38,574 bases of DNA from Alphaproteobacteria bacterium (GCA_013697055.1 JACCXK010000052.1:1-38574), one strand, 5' to 3'. Numbered from the stretch's first letter, positions 30,936 through 38,574 are shown. The notes: generated by a model from the letters alone, not told the origin. Made by a program: numbers and translations.

Positions 30936-31937
30936 TTACGCCCGGATCAGTTCGGGCCTGATCCGCCTGTGAACCCGGCGCTCCGGCAGCTGGGGCAACT
31001 TCACGGCATAGCGGATTTCTGAACCGATGATGCGCATCGCTTCGGCGGCGTACGGGATCATGCGCGGCATGCACAAGAAATAATGGATCATGCCGGGGTG
31101 GGCGCGGCCATGCACCGGCACGCCGAAGCCGCCCAGCTTCTGGGCATACGCCTCGCCCTCGTCGCTGAAGGGATCAAACTGGCCGGTATGGATGAAGGCC
31201 GGCGGCAGGCCAGAAAATTCCTCGGCGCAGAGCGGCGACAGGCGCATATCCGACAATTCCACGCCGCCCGGCACATACAGCTCCAGGTCGCGGCGTAAAG
31301 TCTCGCTGTCCAGGAAATAGCCTTCCGCCAATTCGCGGCGGGCGGCGGATTCGCCATGCACGTCCAGGATCGGGCACAGCAGGAGTTGAAACGCAATCGC
31401 CGGGCCTTCTGCATCGCGCGCGATGCGGCACAGCACCGCCGCCAGGGTGCCGCCCGCGCCGTCGCCCGCCACCCCCAGTCGCGCCGGATCAATGCCGAAG
31501 GCTTTGGGATTCTTGGTCACGGTGTTCAGCGCGGCGATGGCGTCGGCCAGGCCGAAAGGAAAAGGATGGGTGGGCGCCAGCCGGTAATCCACCGCAATCA
31601 CCCGGCAGCCGGTCTCGTTGCTCAGCCGCCGGCACAAGCCGTCATGGGTTTCCAGGCTTCCCGCCACCCAGCCGCCGCCGTGAAAGAACAGAATGCCGGG
31701 CAACACCCGCGCCGGCTCGCCCAGCGGCGAATAGGTGCGCAGCGAGATATGGCCGTCACTCACCGCCATCAGATGTTCGCGCACTCCGCCGATGGGCTCG
31801 CTGCCGGGCGGATCCACCAGGTCGGCCAGATTGGTCAGGGCGGCGCGGCGGTCCAGGGCATCGTCGTAGCGGCCGCGACTTTGACCTGCGGCGGCCAGCA
31901 TTTCCAGGAAGCGGCGGGCGTGCCTGTCGAGAGGCAT
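30936..31937 (-). CDS. HSL-family alpha/beta hydrolase homologue lacking the Ser nucleophile
   Basis: 333 aa of the hormone-sensitive-lipase (GDXG) family. The oxyanion motif HGGGW is at 86-90, DYRLAP at 117-122, the acid D255 in FDPFSDEGEAYA and the His H285 in HPGMIHYF. The nucleophile elbow, normally GDSAGG, reads G158-D-G-A-G-G, so the Ser is Gly160 (codon GGC). Esterase activity by the usual mechanism is therefore not expected. The ATG at 31937 fits the family start and follows GGAAGG. It is 17 bases after the polysaccharide deacetylase stop and probably co-transcribed with it. Confidence 0.82.
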   Translation of the reverse strand: MPLDRHARRFLEMLAAAGQSRGRYDDALDRRAALTNLADLVDPPGSEPIGGVREHLMAVSDGHISLRTYSPLGEPARVLPGILFFHGGGWVAGSLETHDGLCRRLSNETGCRVIAVDYRLAPTHPFPFGLADAIAALNTVTKNPKAFGIDPARLGVAGDGAGGTLAAVLCRIARDAEGPAIAFQLLLCPILDVHGESAARRELAEGYFLDSETLRRDLELYVPGGVELSDMRLSPLCAEEFSGLPPAFIHTGQFDPFSDEGEAYAQKLGGFGVPVHGRAHPGMIHYFLCMPRMIPYAAEAMRIIGSEIRYAVKLPQLPERRVHRRIRPELIRA

Positions 31938-31954
31938 GCTTATTTGCCTTCCAT

Positions 31955-32707
31955 CTAAAGGCCCAGCGCCACCGGCAAGGCATCGCACACCGGCATCACA
32001 GGCACGCGCGCCGCAGCGACGCGGCCCAGCGCCCAGTCCAGCATCTCGGGCGTGGAGCCGTAGGGCGACGGCGAATCCGACACGTCATGGGTGTGGAGAA
32101 TCAGCCAGCCATTTTCGTGCAGGGTGCGCTGGATGGCGGTCTCGATCCGCACCTTGTCCCAGAGCCGCGTCTCCAGGGAAATGGTATTGAGCTGCGCCAG
32201 ATCCACCCGCCCGGCATTAATGGCCTGATGCACGCCGCGCACGGATGCAAAGCGCGGCGCATAGAAGCGCTTGGTGCGGGGTGACACCCGGCCATGGGGA
32301 AAGGCGTAGCTGACCGGCGCATCCCCGCCCAGGAAGGGGCGCAGGAATTCCCTGTTGCGCTCGGCGTCCTGGGTCAGTTCTTCGGTGGTCAGGGTCGGGG
32401 TGGGCTGGTGGCCGAAGCCGTGACAGGCGATCTCATGCCCCGCCGCCGCCACCTGGCGCAGATCGTCTTCATCGTAGAATGCGGCGCCGTTCTCGGTGCG
32501 GCCGCAAAAGCCGCCCGCCGTATAATAAGTGCCCCGCACCCCGCGCCGGGCCAGCACAGGACCGCCCAAGGTCCAGGCATTCTTGGGAAAATCATCAAAG
32601 GTGATGCTGGCCACCGGCCGGTGCCCGGCCAGGCGGGCGGGCCGGACCGCCAGCTTGCGCGCCAGAAGGCTGGTCAGCTTGGTTTTGACAAGGGCGGACA
32701 GGCTCAT
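31955..32707 (-). CDS. polysaccharide deacetylase (NodB-homology) family protein
   Basis: 250-aa CE4-type protein. The first NodB motif ITFDDFP holds D38-D39. The second, HEIACHGFGH, gives metal-binding H96 and H100 (HxxxH). A later HTHDVSD segment supplies the motif 5-like His. YAFPHGR is the third conserved strand. These suggest a metal-dependent deacetylase for an N-acetylated sugar, substrate unknown. No clear signal peptide is visible from the chosen ATG at 32707, so a cytoplasmic or membrane-face role is possible. It is divergent from padR and heads the pair with the hydrolase homologue. Confidence 0.8.
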   Translation of the reverse strand: MSLSALVKTKLTSLLARKLAVRPARLAGHRPVASITFDDFPKNAWTLGGPVLARRGVRGTYYTAGGFCGRTENGAAFYDEDDLRQVAAAGHEIACHGFGHQPTPTLTTEELTQDAERNREFLRPFLGGDAPVSYAFPHGRVSPRTKRFYAPRFASVRGVHQAINAGRVDLAQLNTISLETRLWDKVRIETAIQRTLHENGWLILHTHDVSDSPSPYGSTPEMLDWALGRVAAARVPVMPVCDALPVALGL

Positions 32708-32756
32708 AACGCCGCTTTTAGCCCCCAAAGCCTTAAGACCCGGAAAACAGAAACAA

Positions 32757-32790
32757 GTACCTTGCACGGCAAGGTACCATGTGATAGACA
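32757..32790 (+). promoter_or_regulatory. padR promoter with perfect palindromic operator
   Basis: GTACCTTGC (32757-32765) and GCAAGGTAC (32769-32777) form a perfect 9-bp inverted repeat with a 3-base centre. It overlaps a candidate -35 TTGCAC (32762-32767); 17 bases on is TAGACA (32785-32790) as -10. The start of transcription would fall at about the padR ATG (32798), so the message may be leaderless, in keeping with the lack of a ribosome site. The operator is likely bound by PadR itself and could also affect the divergent deacetylase. Confidence 0.65.
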
Positions 32791-32797
32791 ATAGCGC

Positions 32798-33124
32798 ATG
32801 ACGGAATCACTACAGATCCAACTGAAAAAAGGCGTCCTGGAAATGTGCGTGTTGGCGCTGCTCTCCAAGGGCGACAACTACGCCTATGACATCGCCAGCC
32901 GCATGGCCGAGGCGGTGGGGATGGGCGAAGGCACCATCTATCCCCTGATGCGCAGGATGCAGAATGACGGGCTGGTCTCGACCTATCTGCAGGAATCCGG
33001 CAGCGGCCCGCCGCGCAAATATTACAAGCTCACCAAAAGCGGCGCCAACGCGCTGAAGTCACAGGTCTCCGAATGGATCGTGTTCGAGACCGCGGTGCGA
33101 AAAATCCTGGGAGACGCAACATGA
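32798..33124 (+). CDS. PadR-family transcriptional regulator
   Basis: 108-aa winged-helix repressor-type protein. The N-terminal part (KKGVLEMCVLALLSKGDNYAYDI, residues 10-32) and GEGTIYPLMRRMQNDGLV (near 43-60) are the usual PadR signature; PPRKYYKLTKSG is the wing. The C-terminal dimer helix is short, as in PadR subfamily 2. It heads a cassette with a DUF1700 membrane protein (ATGA overlap) and two GIN-domain proteins, an arrangement in which PadR commonly represses its own operon. The palindrome upstream supports autoregulation. The signal is unknown. Confidence 0.92.
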   Translation: MTESLQIQLKKGVLEMCVLALLSKGDNYAYDIASRMAEAVGMGEGTIYPLMRRMQNDGLVSTYLQESGSGPPRKYYKLTKSGANALKSQVSEWIVFETAVRKILGDAT

Positions 33125-33684
33125 ACCGCGCACATTTCATGGCGCAACTTCGCGACGGCCTGTCGGGCCTGCATCACACCGACATCAGCGACATCCTGCG
33201 CGATTATGAAAGCCATTTCGCCGACGGCATTGCCGACGGCCGCAGCGAGGACGAAGTCGCCGCCGCGCTGGGCGAGCCGTCGCGCCTGGCGCGCGAGCTG
33301 CGCGCCGAAGCGGGCTTCCGCCGCTGGGAGGAGAACCGCAATCCAGGCAACTTCCTGGGCGTGGTGCTGGCGCTGCTGGGTCTGGCCACCCTCGACTTCG
33401 TTATCCTGTTGCCCATCCTTTGTGTGCTGGCCGCGATATTCTTCGGCCTGTCGCTGGGCTGCCTGGGCTGCGTGGTCGGCGGCACCTTCCTGTTGCTCAG
33501 CCTTTTGTGGGGCGGGGTGATGGGCAACGCCGCCATGCAGCTCCTGATCGCGCTGGGCCTGATCAGCGGTGCCATCGGCGGCGGGGCGTTGCTGCTGCTG
33601 TTGATGGACATGATCGCCAAGCTGCTCATTCGCTATGCGCGGCTGCATTTCCGCCTGTTCGACACCGCCAACAAGTCGCTCTGA
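33121..33684 (+). CDS. DUF1700 (HAAS-domain) membrane protein
   Basis: 187-aa protein. Residues about 1-65 form the helical HAAS/DUF1700 domain (LRDGLSGLHHTDISDILRDY, then ALGEPSRLARELRAE). The rest is three to four membrane helices rich in Leu and Gly, with a LGCLGCVVGG turn. Such proteins regularly sit next to PadR regulators, and the HAAS domain is thought to act with PadR in signal sensing. The start overlaps the padR stop (ATGA), so the two are translationally coupled. A longer in-frame start inside padR is rejected. Confidence 0.88.
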   Translation: MNRAHFMAQLRDGLSGLHHTDISDILRDYESHFADGIADGRSEDEVAAALGEPSRLARELRAEAGFRRWEENRNPGNFLGVVLALLGLATLDFVILLPILCVLAAIFFGLSLGCLGCVVGGTFLLLSLLWGGVMGNAAMQLLIALGLISGAIGGGALLLLLMDMIAKLLIRYARLHFRLFDTANKSL

Positions 33685-33694
33685 GGAGAACTTC

Positions 33695-34540
33695 ATGGTC
33701 CACAAGCTCGCCATCATCGCCGTCATCGGCCTCAGCGCCTCAGCCGTCTGCATGGGCGCCGCCGCCGCCATCGGCGGAAAGGAATTTGGCAAAAACTTCG
33801 ATAACCTGGACCTGTCATTCGATGAACGGCCGCGCTGCGAAAACGGCGGCGGCTACCCCACCAGCCGCACCCTCGACTGGGATGGCAGCGACCATGTCGG
33901 GCTGGCGGTCAAAGGTCATGCCACCTACACGCCGGGCGGCGACGACAAGGTGCATGTCAGCGGTAATCCGCTCCTGGTCCCCCATGTCCGCGTGCGCGAC
34001 GGCAAAGTCGAGCTGGATTGCCGCAGCTCGCGCGGCGATTCGAGCGACCTGGCGATCACTCTGCCCGGGCGAAATTTCCGCAAGTTCGCCATTCTCGGCG
34101 GCGGCAATCTGGCATTGAATCAGCTGGATCAGGACAGTGCGAAAATCGAGATCGACGGCGCCGGCGACGTGAAGGCGGGCGGCCGGATCGGCGAACTCAA
34201 AATGACCATCAATGGTTCTGGTCAGGCCGACTTCGATCAGCTGCAGTCACGCAAAGCCGAAGCGGAAATCCATGGCTCCGGCTCCATCAGCGCCAAGGGC
34301 AAGGTCGACGATGTCAAAATCCGGATCGCAGGCTCCGGCAGCGCCGACTTCGGCCAGATGGAAACGCGCAACGCCGACGTGAAAATCAGCGGTCATGGCG
34401 ATGCCCATATCGCACCCAGCCAGGACGCCAAGGTGGAAATCCAGGGCTCGGGCGACGTTTATCTGCACGGCAATCCCAAGACGCTGGACACCGACATGCA
34501 GGGATCGGGCCGCATCCACAACGTCCCCGCGGGCGGCTGA
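33695..34540 (+). CDS. secreted GIN-domain (DUF2807) beta-helix protein, copy 1
   Basis: 281 aa. A hydrophobic N-terminal export signal (about residues 5-26) is followed by a region with ITLPGRNFRKFAILGGGNLAL and then repeated Gly-Ser-Gly strand turns (INGSGQAD, IHGSGSIS, IAGSGSAD, IQGSGDVY), typical of the GIN/DUF2807 right-handed beta-helix. Residues 157-195 and 196-234 are an internal 39-residue duplication. Location is probably periplasmic or envelope-bound. GAGGAG lies before the ATG. It shares its signal and architecture with the next gene. The function of GIN proteins is not known; the PadR/DUF1700 context suggests an envelope response. Confidence 0.82.
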   Translation: MVHKLAIIAVIGLSASAVCMGAAAAIGGKEFGKNFDNLDLSFDERPRCENGGGYPTSRTLDWDGSDHVGLAVKGHATYTPGGDDKVHVSGNPLLVPHVRVRDGKVELDCRSSRGDSSDLAITLPGRNFRKFAILGGGNLALNQLDQDSAKIEIDGAGDVKAGGRIGELKMTINGSGQADFDQLQSRKAEAEIHGSGSISAKGKVDDVKIRIAGSGSADFGQMETRNADVKISGHGDAHIAPSQDAKVEIQGSGDVYLHGNPKTLDTDMQGSGRIHNVPAGG

Positions 34541-34555
34541 GGCCAGGAGAAGACA

Positions 34556-35278
34556 ATGGTATCCAAATTCACCGTCATCGCCGTCATCGGCCTGACCGTT
34601 TCAGCCGTCTGCATGGGCGCAGCCGCCGCCATCGGCGGCCGTGAATTCGGCGGCCTGGATATCCCTTTTTTCGGCGGCGGCCCCCGTTGTGAAGCCATAC
34701 CCGGCGCCACCGCCACCAGCCGCGACCTGGACTGGGATGGCAGCAGCCAGGCCGGAATCGCCATCCATGCCATCGCCAATTATACGCCCGGCAGCGGCGA
34801 CAAGGTGCATGCCACCGGTGATCCCGCGATCCTGGCGCATTTGCGCGTCAGCAACGGCGTGATCAAACTGGACTGTCGTGGCTGGCGCGAACGCGATGCG
34901 GACGTGACCATCACCCTGCCCGGCCGCACGTTCGAGAAGTTCATCCTGACCGGCACCGGCAGCATGAACCTGAACCAGCTGAACCAGCCCAGCCTGGATG
35001 CGCACATCGCCGGCACCGGTAGCATCACCGCCAATGGCAAAGTGGACGATCTCAATATCCGGATGGAAGGCGTTGGCCATGGCGACTTCGCAAAGGTGAC
35101 CGGGCGCCGGGTCGAGGCAAAGCTATACGGCGTCGGCAAGGCCGACATTGCGCCCACCGACGAAGCGGAGATCGATATTTACGGGCCCAGCGAAGTCACG
35201 TTGCACAGCAATCCTCCGCACCTGGACACCAGCATCAACGGTCCCGGACGCATCCATAAGGTCGGCGCGGGCGGTTAA
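34556..35278 (+). CDS. secreted GIN-domain (DUF2807) protein, copy 2
   Basis: 240-aa paralogue of the preceding gene. The signal segment is almost the same (IAVIGL..SAVCMGAAAAIGG), as are RDLDWDGSS, ITLPGRTFEKFILTG, NPPHLDTSINGPGRIH and the C-terminal GAGG. It lacks one of the two 39-residue beta-helix blocks of copy 1, which explains the shorter length. AGGAGA precedes the ATG, 15 bases after copy 1. The pair looks like a tandem gene duplication followed by block gain or loss. Function unknown. Confidence 0.82.
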   Translation: MVSKFTVIAVIGLTVSAVCMGAAAAIGGREFGGLDIPFFGGGPRCEAIPGATATSRDLDWDGSSQAGIAIHAIANYTPGSGDKVHATGDPAILAHLRVSNGVIKLDCRGWRERDADVTITLPGRTFEKFILTGTGSMNLNQLNQPSLDAHIAGTGSITANGKVDDLNIRMEGVGHGDFAKVTGRRVEAKLYGVGKADIAPTDEAEIDIYGPSEVTLHSNPPHLDTSINGPGRIHKVGAGG

Positions 35279-35280
35279 GC

Positions 35281-36171
35281 ATGCGCCGCCGTCGAGAGTT
35301 CATCTTCCAAGGCGCCTATGTCCTCGGGACTTTCAACGCGATGCATGCCGCTGGTGCCGCGGAAACAGCGAGAGCGGTGCCACCATCAAAAAGCAGCGGC
35401 ATACCAGTTGAATTCCGCAGCGAAGGAGCAATCCTTTCCGGCTCTATTCTTCTGCCTGACTCAGGCTCTCCCACCGCGGCGATTGTCTTGGTACATGGCT
35501 CGGGCAAAGAGGAAAGGATGCTGTGGCTGGCTCGTCCGCTGGCAAAAGATGGATTTGCTGTCCTGACGTATGACAAGCGTGGCGTGGGGATGTCAGGCGG
35601 CGTCTATGTGGGCGGAGAAGATAATATCAGCGCCACCAACCTTGATCTTCTGGCCAATGATGCTGCAGCCGCCATGGCGGCATTGCGCAATCGCTTCCCA
35701 GATGTACCGGCGGGCTTTGTTGGCGGCAGTCAGGCCGGCTGGATCATTCCCATCGCGGCAACGCGAAGTCCGGGTACGAAATTCCAGGCACTTTGGAGTG
35801 GGCCGGTCTGCACCACCAGCGAACAGTTGCACTTTCAGCATCTGGCGGAAGCGGATGCCGCTTTCTGGAAATCGCATGCACATGAAGAAATCGCGGACTA
35901 TATGAAATCCGCTTCTTACCGCGCGGACGATGTTGATCCGCGCGCCAGTCTGGTAAAATTGTCGATGCCCAGCTTGTGGCTGTATGGCGATCAGGACAAT
36001 TTGGTGCCCGTTGATCTTTCCATAGCGCGTCTGCAAGACCTGATCCGGCAGGGTCATTCCAATTTCGCATATCGCGTGATCGCGGGCTACGGCCACAACA
36101 TCATCGGGGAGGGAAATAGCGCCCCCGCCTATCTCCAGACCGTGGCCTGGATCAGGGCAATTGCCCGTTAA
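35281..36171 (+). CDS. alpha/beta hydrolase, probably exported
   Basis: 296-aa alpha/beta-hydrolase. Residues 1-30 look like an export signal with four leading arginines (MRRRREF), perhaps Tat-type. The oxyanion region is VHGSGKEE (71-78). The nucleophile is S150 in GGSQAG, the acid D237 or D239 in GDQDNLVP, and the base H272 in GYGHNI. So the triad is complete. It starts two bases after the second GIN gene and probably belongs to the padR operon. Its base composition looks clearly lower in GC than its neighbours, with more A/T third positions, so recent gain is possible. Substrate unknown. Confidence 0.8.
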   Translation: MRRRREFIFQGAYVLGTFNAMHAAGAAETARAVPPSKSSGIPVEFRSEGAILSGSILLPDSGSPTAAIVLVHGSGKEERMLWLARPLAKDGFAVLTYDKRGVGMSGGVYVGGEDNISATNLDLLANDAAAAMAALRNRFPDVPAGFVGGSQAGWIIPIAATRSPGTKFQALWSGPVCTTSEQLHFQHLAEADAAFWKSHAHEEIADYMKSASYRADDVDPRASLVKLSMPSLWLYGDQDNLVPVDLSIARLQDLIRQGHSNFAYRVIAGYGHNIIGEGNSAPAYLQTVAWIRAIAR

Positions 36172-36209
36172 ACTCGACAAAAGCGGCGCGCGGGCGTATC
36201 TCCCGCCCC

Positions 36210-37232
36210 ATGCCTTCCAGCCTCCAGATCGGCGACGTGACCATTCCCGGCCGGGTGCTGACCGCGCCCATGACGGGGGTATCCGACCTGCCGTTCCGGC
36301 GCATCGCCAGCCGCTGCGGCGCCGCTTATGTGGCGACCGAGATGGTGGCCTGTGACAGCTTTGCGCGCGGCCGGCCCGATGTGGTGCGTCGCGCCGCCAT
36401 CGGGGACGGCTTGCCCTTGATGGTCATTCAACTCGTCGGACGCACCCCCGAATGGATCGCCAAGGGCGCCAAGCTCGCCGAAGAAGCCGGCGCCGACATC
36501 ATCGACTTCAACATGGGCTGCCCCGCCAAGGAAGTGACCGGCGCGCTGTCGGGCTCGGCCCTGATGCGCGAACCCGAGCTGGCGGCGCGCCTGATCGAAG
36601 CGGCGGTGAACGCCACGTCGCGTCCCGTCACCCTGAAGATGCGGCTGGGCTGGGACGACCGGAACCGCAACGCGCCCGAGATTGCGGCGCTGGCGGAAGG
36701 CCTGGGCGTGAAAGCCATCACCGTGCATGGCCGCACCCGCAACCAGTTCTATGGCGGCAAGGCCGACTGGCGCGCGGTGGCCGAAGTGAAAAAGGCCGTC
36801 TCCATCCCCGTGATCGTCAACGGCGACATTATCGATGCCGCATCGGCCCGTGCCGCGCTGGCGCAGTCCGGCGCCGATGCCGTGATGATCGGGCGCGGCG
36901 CCTATGGCCGGCCCTGGATCGCCGCCGCCCTGGACAAAGCCCTTGATGGCAACAGGGACGCGGACGAACCCGATATTGCCTCCCGTTTAGGCATTGCGCT
37001 TGAACATTTCACAGACACGCTGCGCTTCTATGGCGATGCGCTGGGCCTGAAGATTTTTCGCAAACATTTGGGCTGGTATGTTGAGCGCGCCTTGTATCCC
37101 GCCGACCCCAGCGTACGCAGGGCCGCCAAGGCCCGCTTGTGTCAAATTGACAACGTAAACGCCGTAGAATCGGCATTGGCCGCACTTTGGTCGAATTCCG
37201 CCCTTCCAATTCTCGCAGCCGCACATATGTAG
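36210..37232 (+). CDS. dusB: tRNA-dihydrouridine synthase (DusB/NifR3-like)
   Basis: 340-aa flavin enzyme that reduces specific uridines of tRNA to dihydrouridine. It shows the N-terminal TAPMTGVSDLPFR (18-30), the catalytic Cys in NMGCPAKEV (C104), KMRLGWDD, the TVHGRTRNQFYGG strand with FMN contacts, and VNGDI plus MIGRGAYGRPW of the TIM barrel. The C-terminal helical domain is complete. Symbol by best family match; DusA/DusC are less likely. In many Alphaproteobacteria this gene leads to ntrB/ntrC, but here RND efflux genes follow. Confidence 0.9.
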   Translation: MPSSLQIGDVTIPGRVLTAPMTGVSDLPFRRIASRCGAAYVATEMVACDSFARGRPDVVRRAAIGDGLPLMVIQLVGRTPEWIAKGAKLAEEAGADIIDFNMGCPAKEVTGALSGSALMREPELAARLIEAAVNATSRPVTLKMRLGWDDRNRNAPEIAALAEGLGVKAITVHGRTRNQFYGGKADWRAVAEVKKAVSIPVIVNGDIIDAASARAALAQSGADAVMIGRGAYGRPWIAAALDKALDGNRDADEPDIASRLGIALEHFTDTLRFYGDALGLKIFRKHLGWYVERALYPADPSVRRAAKARLCQIDNVNAVESALAALWSNSALPILAAAHM

Positions 37233-37336
37233 GAGCCACGGCGGTCATTGGCGCCGTATGGTTTTATTTGCCTTGGGATGTCTGTGGCGCTTCGGGCCAA
37301 ACGTCATCCTGATCCGTGATTTTTTCGGGGGTATTG

Positions 37337-38458
37337 ATGTCGCGTCGCCTTTTGCCGGCCCTGGTTCTTGGCCTGGCCACCGCTCTTGTTCTTGCCGGCT
37401 GCGGCAAACCTCCGCAGCAGCAGATGCCGCCGCCCGCGGTTGGCTTCGTCATCGTCACCGAACAGCCCGTGGCGCTGACCGTCGAACTGCCCGGCCGCAC
37501 CCATCCCTTCGTCGTGTCCGAGATCCGTCCCCAGATCAACGGCATCGTGCTGAAGCGGCTGTTCGTGGAAGGCTCCACCGTCAAGGCGGGCCAGCCGCTC
37601 TACCAGATCGATCCCGCGCCCTATCGCGCGCTCTATGACAATGCGCTGGCGGTGCTGGCCTCGACCAAGGCCAAGGCGGAACGCTATCAGCGCCTGATGG
37701 CGGAGAACGCCATCGCGCCGCAGGATGCCGACGACGCCAAGGCTGCCTATCTGCAGGCCAAGGCCAGCGCCGACAGCGCCCGCATCAACCTCAATTACAC
37801 CCGCATCGTGTCGCCCATCACCGGGCGCATCGGCGCCTCCACCGTGACCGAAGGCGCGCTGGTGACGGCGCAGCAGGCGACAGCCCTGACCACCGTGTCG
37901 ACCCTCGATCCCATCTATGTGGATGTAAACCAGTCCACCGCCGAACTGATGGCGCTGAAGCGCGCCGTGCAGGATGGCAATGCCAATGCCGGCGGGCCGC
38001 TGACCGCCGAAGTCTCGCTCAAGCTGGACGACGGCAGCCCCTATTCCCTGAAGGGCCGGCTGCAATTCACTGACGTGACGGTGGACCCCGCCACCGGCGC
38101 GGTGCAGCTGCGTGCCATCTTCCCCAATCCGGAAACCATGTTGCTGCCCGGCCTCTATGTCCGCGCCGTCATCAACCAGGGCGTGGACCCGCATGGCATC
38201 CTGGTGCCGCAGAACGCCGTCGGCCACGACCAGAAGGGCGAGCCCACCGCCCTGGTGATCGACAACAAGAACATCGCGCGCCTGCGCGTGCTCAAGACCG
38301 GACGCGCCGTTGGCAACCAGTGGCAGGTTCTGGAAGGCCTGAAGCCCGGCGACAAGCTGATCACAGAGGGCCTTACCAAGGCGATGCCTGACATGCCGGT
38401 CAACCCGCAGCCTGCGGGCGCCGCACCGGCGCAAGCCCCCAACCCGGCGGCCCACTAG
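37337..38458 (+). CDS. RND efflux periplasmic adaptor lipoprotein (AcrA/MexA type)
   Basis: 373-aa membrane-fusion protein. A lipoprotein signal with LAGC lipobox (Cys22) is followed by a lipoyl half motif (RPQINGIVLKRLFVEGSTVKAGQPLYQID), an alpha-hairpin coiled coil (about 100-155), the second lipoyl half (NYTRIVSPITGRIGAS) and beta-barrel and membrane-proximal domains. The C-terminal tail is Pro/Ala-rich. It links the inner-membrane pump to an outer-membrane channel. The ATG at 37337 follows GGGGG; seven extra in-frame residues upstream are rejected. The pump gene starts on the base after its stop. Confidence 0.93.
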   Translation: MSRRLLPALVLGLATALVLAGCGKPPQQQMPPPAVGFVIVTEQPVALTVELPGRTHPFVVSEIRPQINGIVLKRLFVEGSTVKAGQPLYQIDPAPYRALYDNALAVLASTKAKAERYQRLMAENAIAPQDADDAKAAYLQAKASADSARINLNYTRIVSPITGRIGASTVTEGALVTAQQATALTTVSTLDPIYVDVNQSTAELMALKRAVQDGNANAGGPLTAEVSLKLDDGSPYSLKGRLQFTDVTVDPATGAVQLRAIFPNPETMLLPGLYVRAVINQGVDPHGILVPQNAVGHDQKGEPTALVIDNKNIARLRVLKTGRAVGNQWQVLEGLKPGDKLITEGLTKAMPDMPVNPQPAGAAPAQAPNPAAH

Positions 38459-38574
38459 ATGAATCTCTCGCGCTTTTTCGTCGACCGCCCGGTTTTCGCC
38501 TGGGTGCTTGCCGTGGTCATCATGCTGGCCGGCGGCATCGCCGCCTTCAGCCTGCCGATCGAGCAATATCCCGC
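38459..38574 (+). CDS. RND efflux pump inner-membrane subunit (AcrB/MexB type), 5' part
   Basis: Only the first 38 codons are present; the gene runs off the window. The N-terminus ([17 protein letters not shown], a hydrophobic first helix, then LPIEQYP) is the classic start of HAE1-type RND pumps. The ATG directly follows the adaptor's TAG with no gap, so the pair is an operon. Substrate class cannot be judged from this fragment. Confidence 0.9.
   Translation, partial: MNLSRFFVDRPVFAWVLAVVIMLAGGIAAFSLPIEQYP

Overview
The window is a high-GC, gene-dense piece of bacterial chromosome, best placed in the Alphaproteobacteria. Supporting signs are an alphaproteobacterial-type RpoH, a DUF3775 protein, a serC-type RNA leader before serC, palindromic intergenic repeats, and a hopanoid locus with the hpnA-hpnN gene set. 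A Rhizomicrobium/Micropepsis-like order is possible, but I cannot fix the order from this sequence. I saw no tRNA, rRNA, CRISPR array, insertion sequence or phage gene.

Left part (1-6.7 kb): rpoH, a PhzF-type isomerase and a DUF3775 gene, then a serine operon serC-sseB-serA. The operon has a good sigma-70 promoter and a hairpin leader matching the serC RNA motif. A small AroQ-type chorismate mutase follows on the minus strand.

Hopanoid part (6.8-27.8 kb): hpnN (transporter), hpnM (periplasmic MlaC-like), ispA, ispH-hpnH, and a long minus-strand operon. In transcription order the operon reads hpnI, hpnJ, hpnK, two ferritin-like genes, hpnL, hpnA, hpnB, hpnC, hpnD, hpnE, shc and hpnG. ispH and ispA supply isoprenoid precursors. 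HpnC/D/E make squalene and Shc cyclises it to hopene. HpnH/G build the adenosylhopane-derived side chain. HpnI/K/J add and remodel a glucosamine head group to a cyclitol ether. HpnM/N move product to the outer membrane. Many junctions are stop-start overlaps. hpnO and hpnP are absent from the window. The two tandem ferritin-like proteins keep all expected di-iron ligands and are translationally coupled. They are the best candidates for an undescribed hopanoid-tailoring step.

Right part (28-38.6 kb): a TPR/2-oxoglutarate-oxygenase-like protein is divergent from the hopanoid operon. Next come a MetA-like protein whose catalytic Cys is Asp, an HSL-family hydrolase whose nucleophile Ser is Gly, and a polysaccharide deacetylase. 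Divergent from these is a PadR-DUF1700-GIN-GIN cassette with a perfect palindromic operator over its promoter, followed by an alpha/beta hydrolase of visibly lower GC. A DusB-like tRNA-dihydrouridine synthase and an RND efflux adaptor/pump pair, the pump cut by the window end, close the window. No gene-free stretch exceeds 300 bases. The largest are 9389-9652 (hairpin repeats), 11333-11591 (divergent ispA/ispH leader) and 27785-27984 (divergent hpnI/TPR region with inverted repeats).
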